Origin: a virus
Strand: one strand, 5' to 3'
DNA length: 64,000 nt
Virus record (IMG/VR): IMGVR_UViG_3300026544_000001
Span: 60,677 to 124,676 of that record
The notes beneath the pieces were generated by a model that was not told where the DNA came from, made no database searches, and worked only from the letters and a program-made list of their open reading frames with translations. A program made the translations under genes and the position numbers. This document shows positions 63,662 to 64,000 of the stretch, one piece after another. How positions within the stretch are numbered: position 1 is the stretch's first letter; every line of letters begins with the position of its first letter.

Positions 63662-64000
63662 ATGGGATTAATGGAATACTACGAGAATGATCCGTTCTCA
63701 CAACAATTAGACTACGCACCTGAAGAAGATGACTTACTTACTAAAAAGAAAAAGAAGTTATTAGATAAAGTTAAAGAAAAATCAGCAAGATTGCATACAA
63801 TAAAAGATAATAACGTACTTACTAAATTAAATGGTAATGACTTCTATGATGCAGATAGTACATATTCAAAGGGCATAGGTACTAAGTCTACTACAAGATT
63901 AGGAGACCCTGAAGACTCAACTGCTTCATATGTCAACGCTCCAGAAGCCCCTAATACAATAAGACACAAGTTCCATAGAGAGCCTACAGCCGATGAGTTA
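63662..64000 (+). CDS. N-terminal part of a further, probably large, virion protein (partial)
   Basis: 113 residues open to the window edge, starting at ATG 63662 behind AAGGATACTATAG. Lys-rich beginning (LLTKKKKKLLDKVKEKSARL). TTRLGDPEDS...VNAPEA loosely recalls the RL..IDAPE strand of thermonuclease-like domains, but the preceding DGDT motif is not clear. Probably an internal virion or ejected protein. Confidence 0.55.
   Translation, partial: MGLMEYYENDPFSQQLDYAPEEDDLLTKKKKKLLDKVKEKSARLHTIKDNNVLTKLNGNDFYDADSTYSKGIGTKSTTRLGDPEDSTASYVNAPEAPNTIRHKFHREPTADEL

Noticed and set aside
63662-64000. Thermonuclease-like domain in the last partial gene
   Set aside because: The RL...APE stretch is suggestive, but the DGDT strand and later catalytic residues are absent or outside the window.

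Overview
The window is one continuous piece of a tailed-phage genome. It has a portal, scaffold, major capsid, tail and fibre genes, a lysis cassette and tRNA genes. Every gene I can support lies on the + strand, packed tightly with many ATGA or TAATG overlaps. I see no integrase, lysogeny repressor, DNA polymerase, terminase or RNA polymerase, and a gene runs off each end, so the genome is longer than 64 kb. The portal, the capsid protein and the small coiled-coil or internal-virion-like proteins suggest a podovirus with an N4-gp56-like capsid. The DNA is very AT-rich with AAGGA-type ribosome sites. The overlapping membrane/lipoprotein spanin pair implies a Gram-negative host. I cannot name the host; a low-GC Gram-negative bacterium is as far as the sequence goes.

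Layout. 1-17000: adhesion region, with a 2045-residue fibre, an Mtd-N-like protein, a six-fold LamG protein, two fibre proteins sharing an N-terminal motif, and two fibre-assembly (DUF4376/Tfa-like) proteins. 17000-22700: an HNH nuclease, an AT-rich repeat array that could be an origin, a RepA-like ATPase, small regulators, two tRNAs with a broken tRNA between them, and homing-type endonucleases. 22700-25600: spanins, an HD-GYP phosphodiesterase, a holin candidate and an M15 endolysin. 25600-29400: a phage-borne two-component system (receiver protein, cysteine-rich membrane sensor, membrane histidine kinase) with two small coiled-coil membrane proteins. 29400-40700: a second adhesin/virion-fibre region containing a duplicated cassette. 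40700-47000: portal, scaffold and capsid. 47000-64000: neck, tail and internal virion genes.

The most unusual content is at 56515-58332. Inside the tail operon there is an acyl-carrier-protein-like gene (57182) directly followed, with overlap, by a compact beta-ketoacyl synthase (57403) that keeps the Cys-His-His catalytic set and the active-site Lys. No reductase, dehydratase or acyltransferase is recognisable nearby. The pair would therefore have to draw on host fatty-acid enzymes, or act on a phage component. The second unusual system is the two-component module placed next to the lysis genes and an HD-GYP protein. It suggests that the phage senses the periplasm or manipulates host cyclic-dinucleotide signalling late in infection.

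The adhesion regions show active module shuffling: a 58-bp exact repeat shared by two distant tail genes, paralogues with a conserved N-terminus and swapped C-termini, a duplicated UUCG hairpin, and fibre modules with visibly different base composition.
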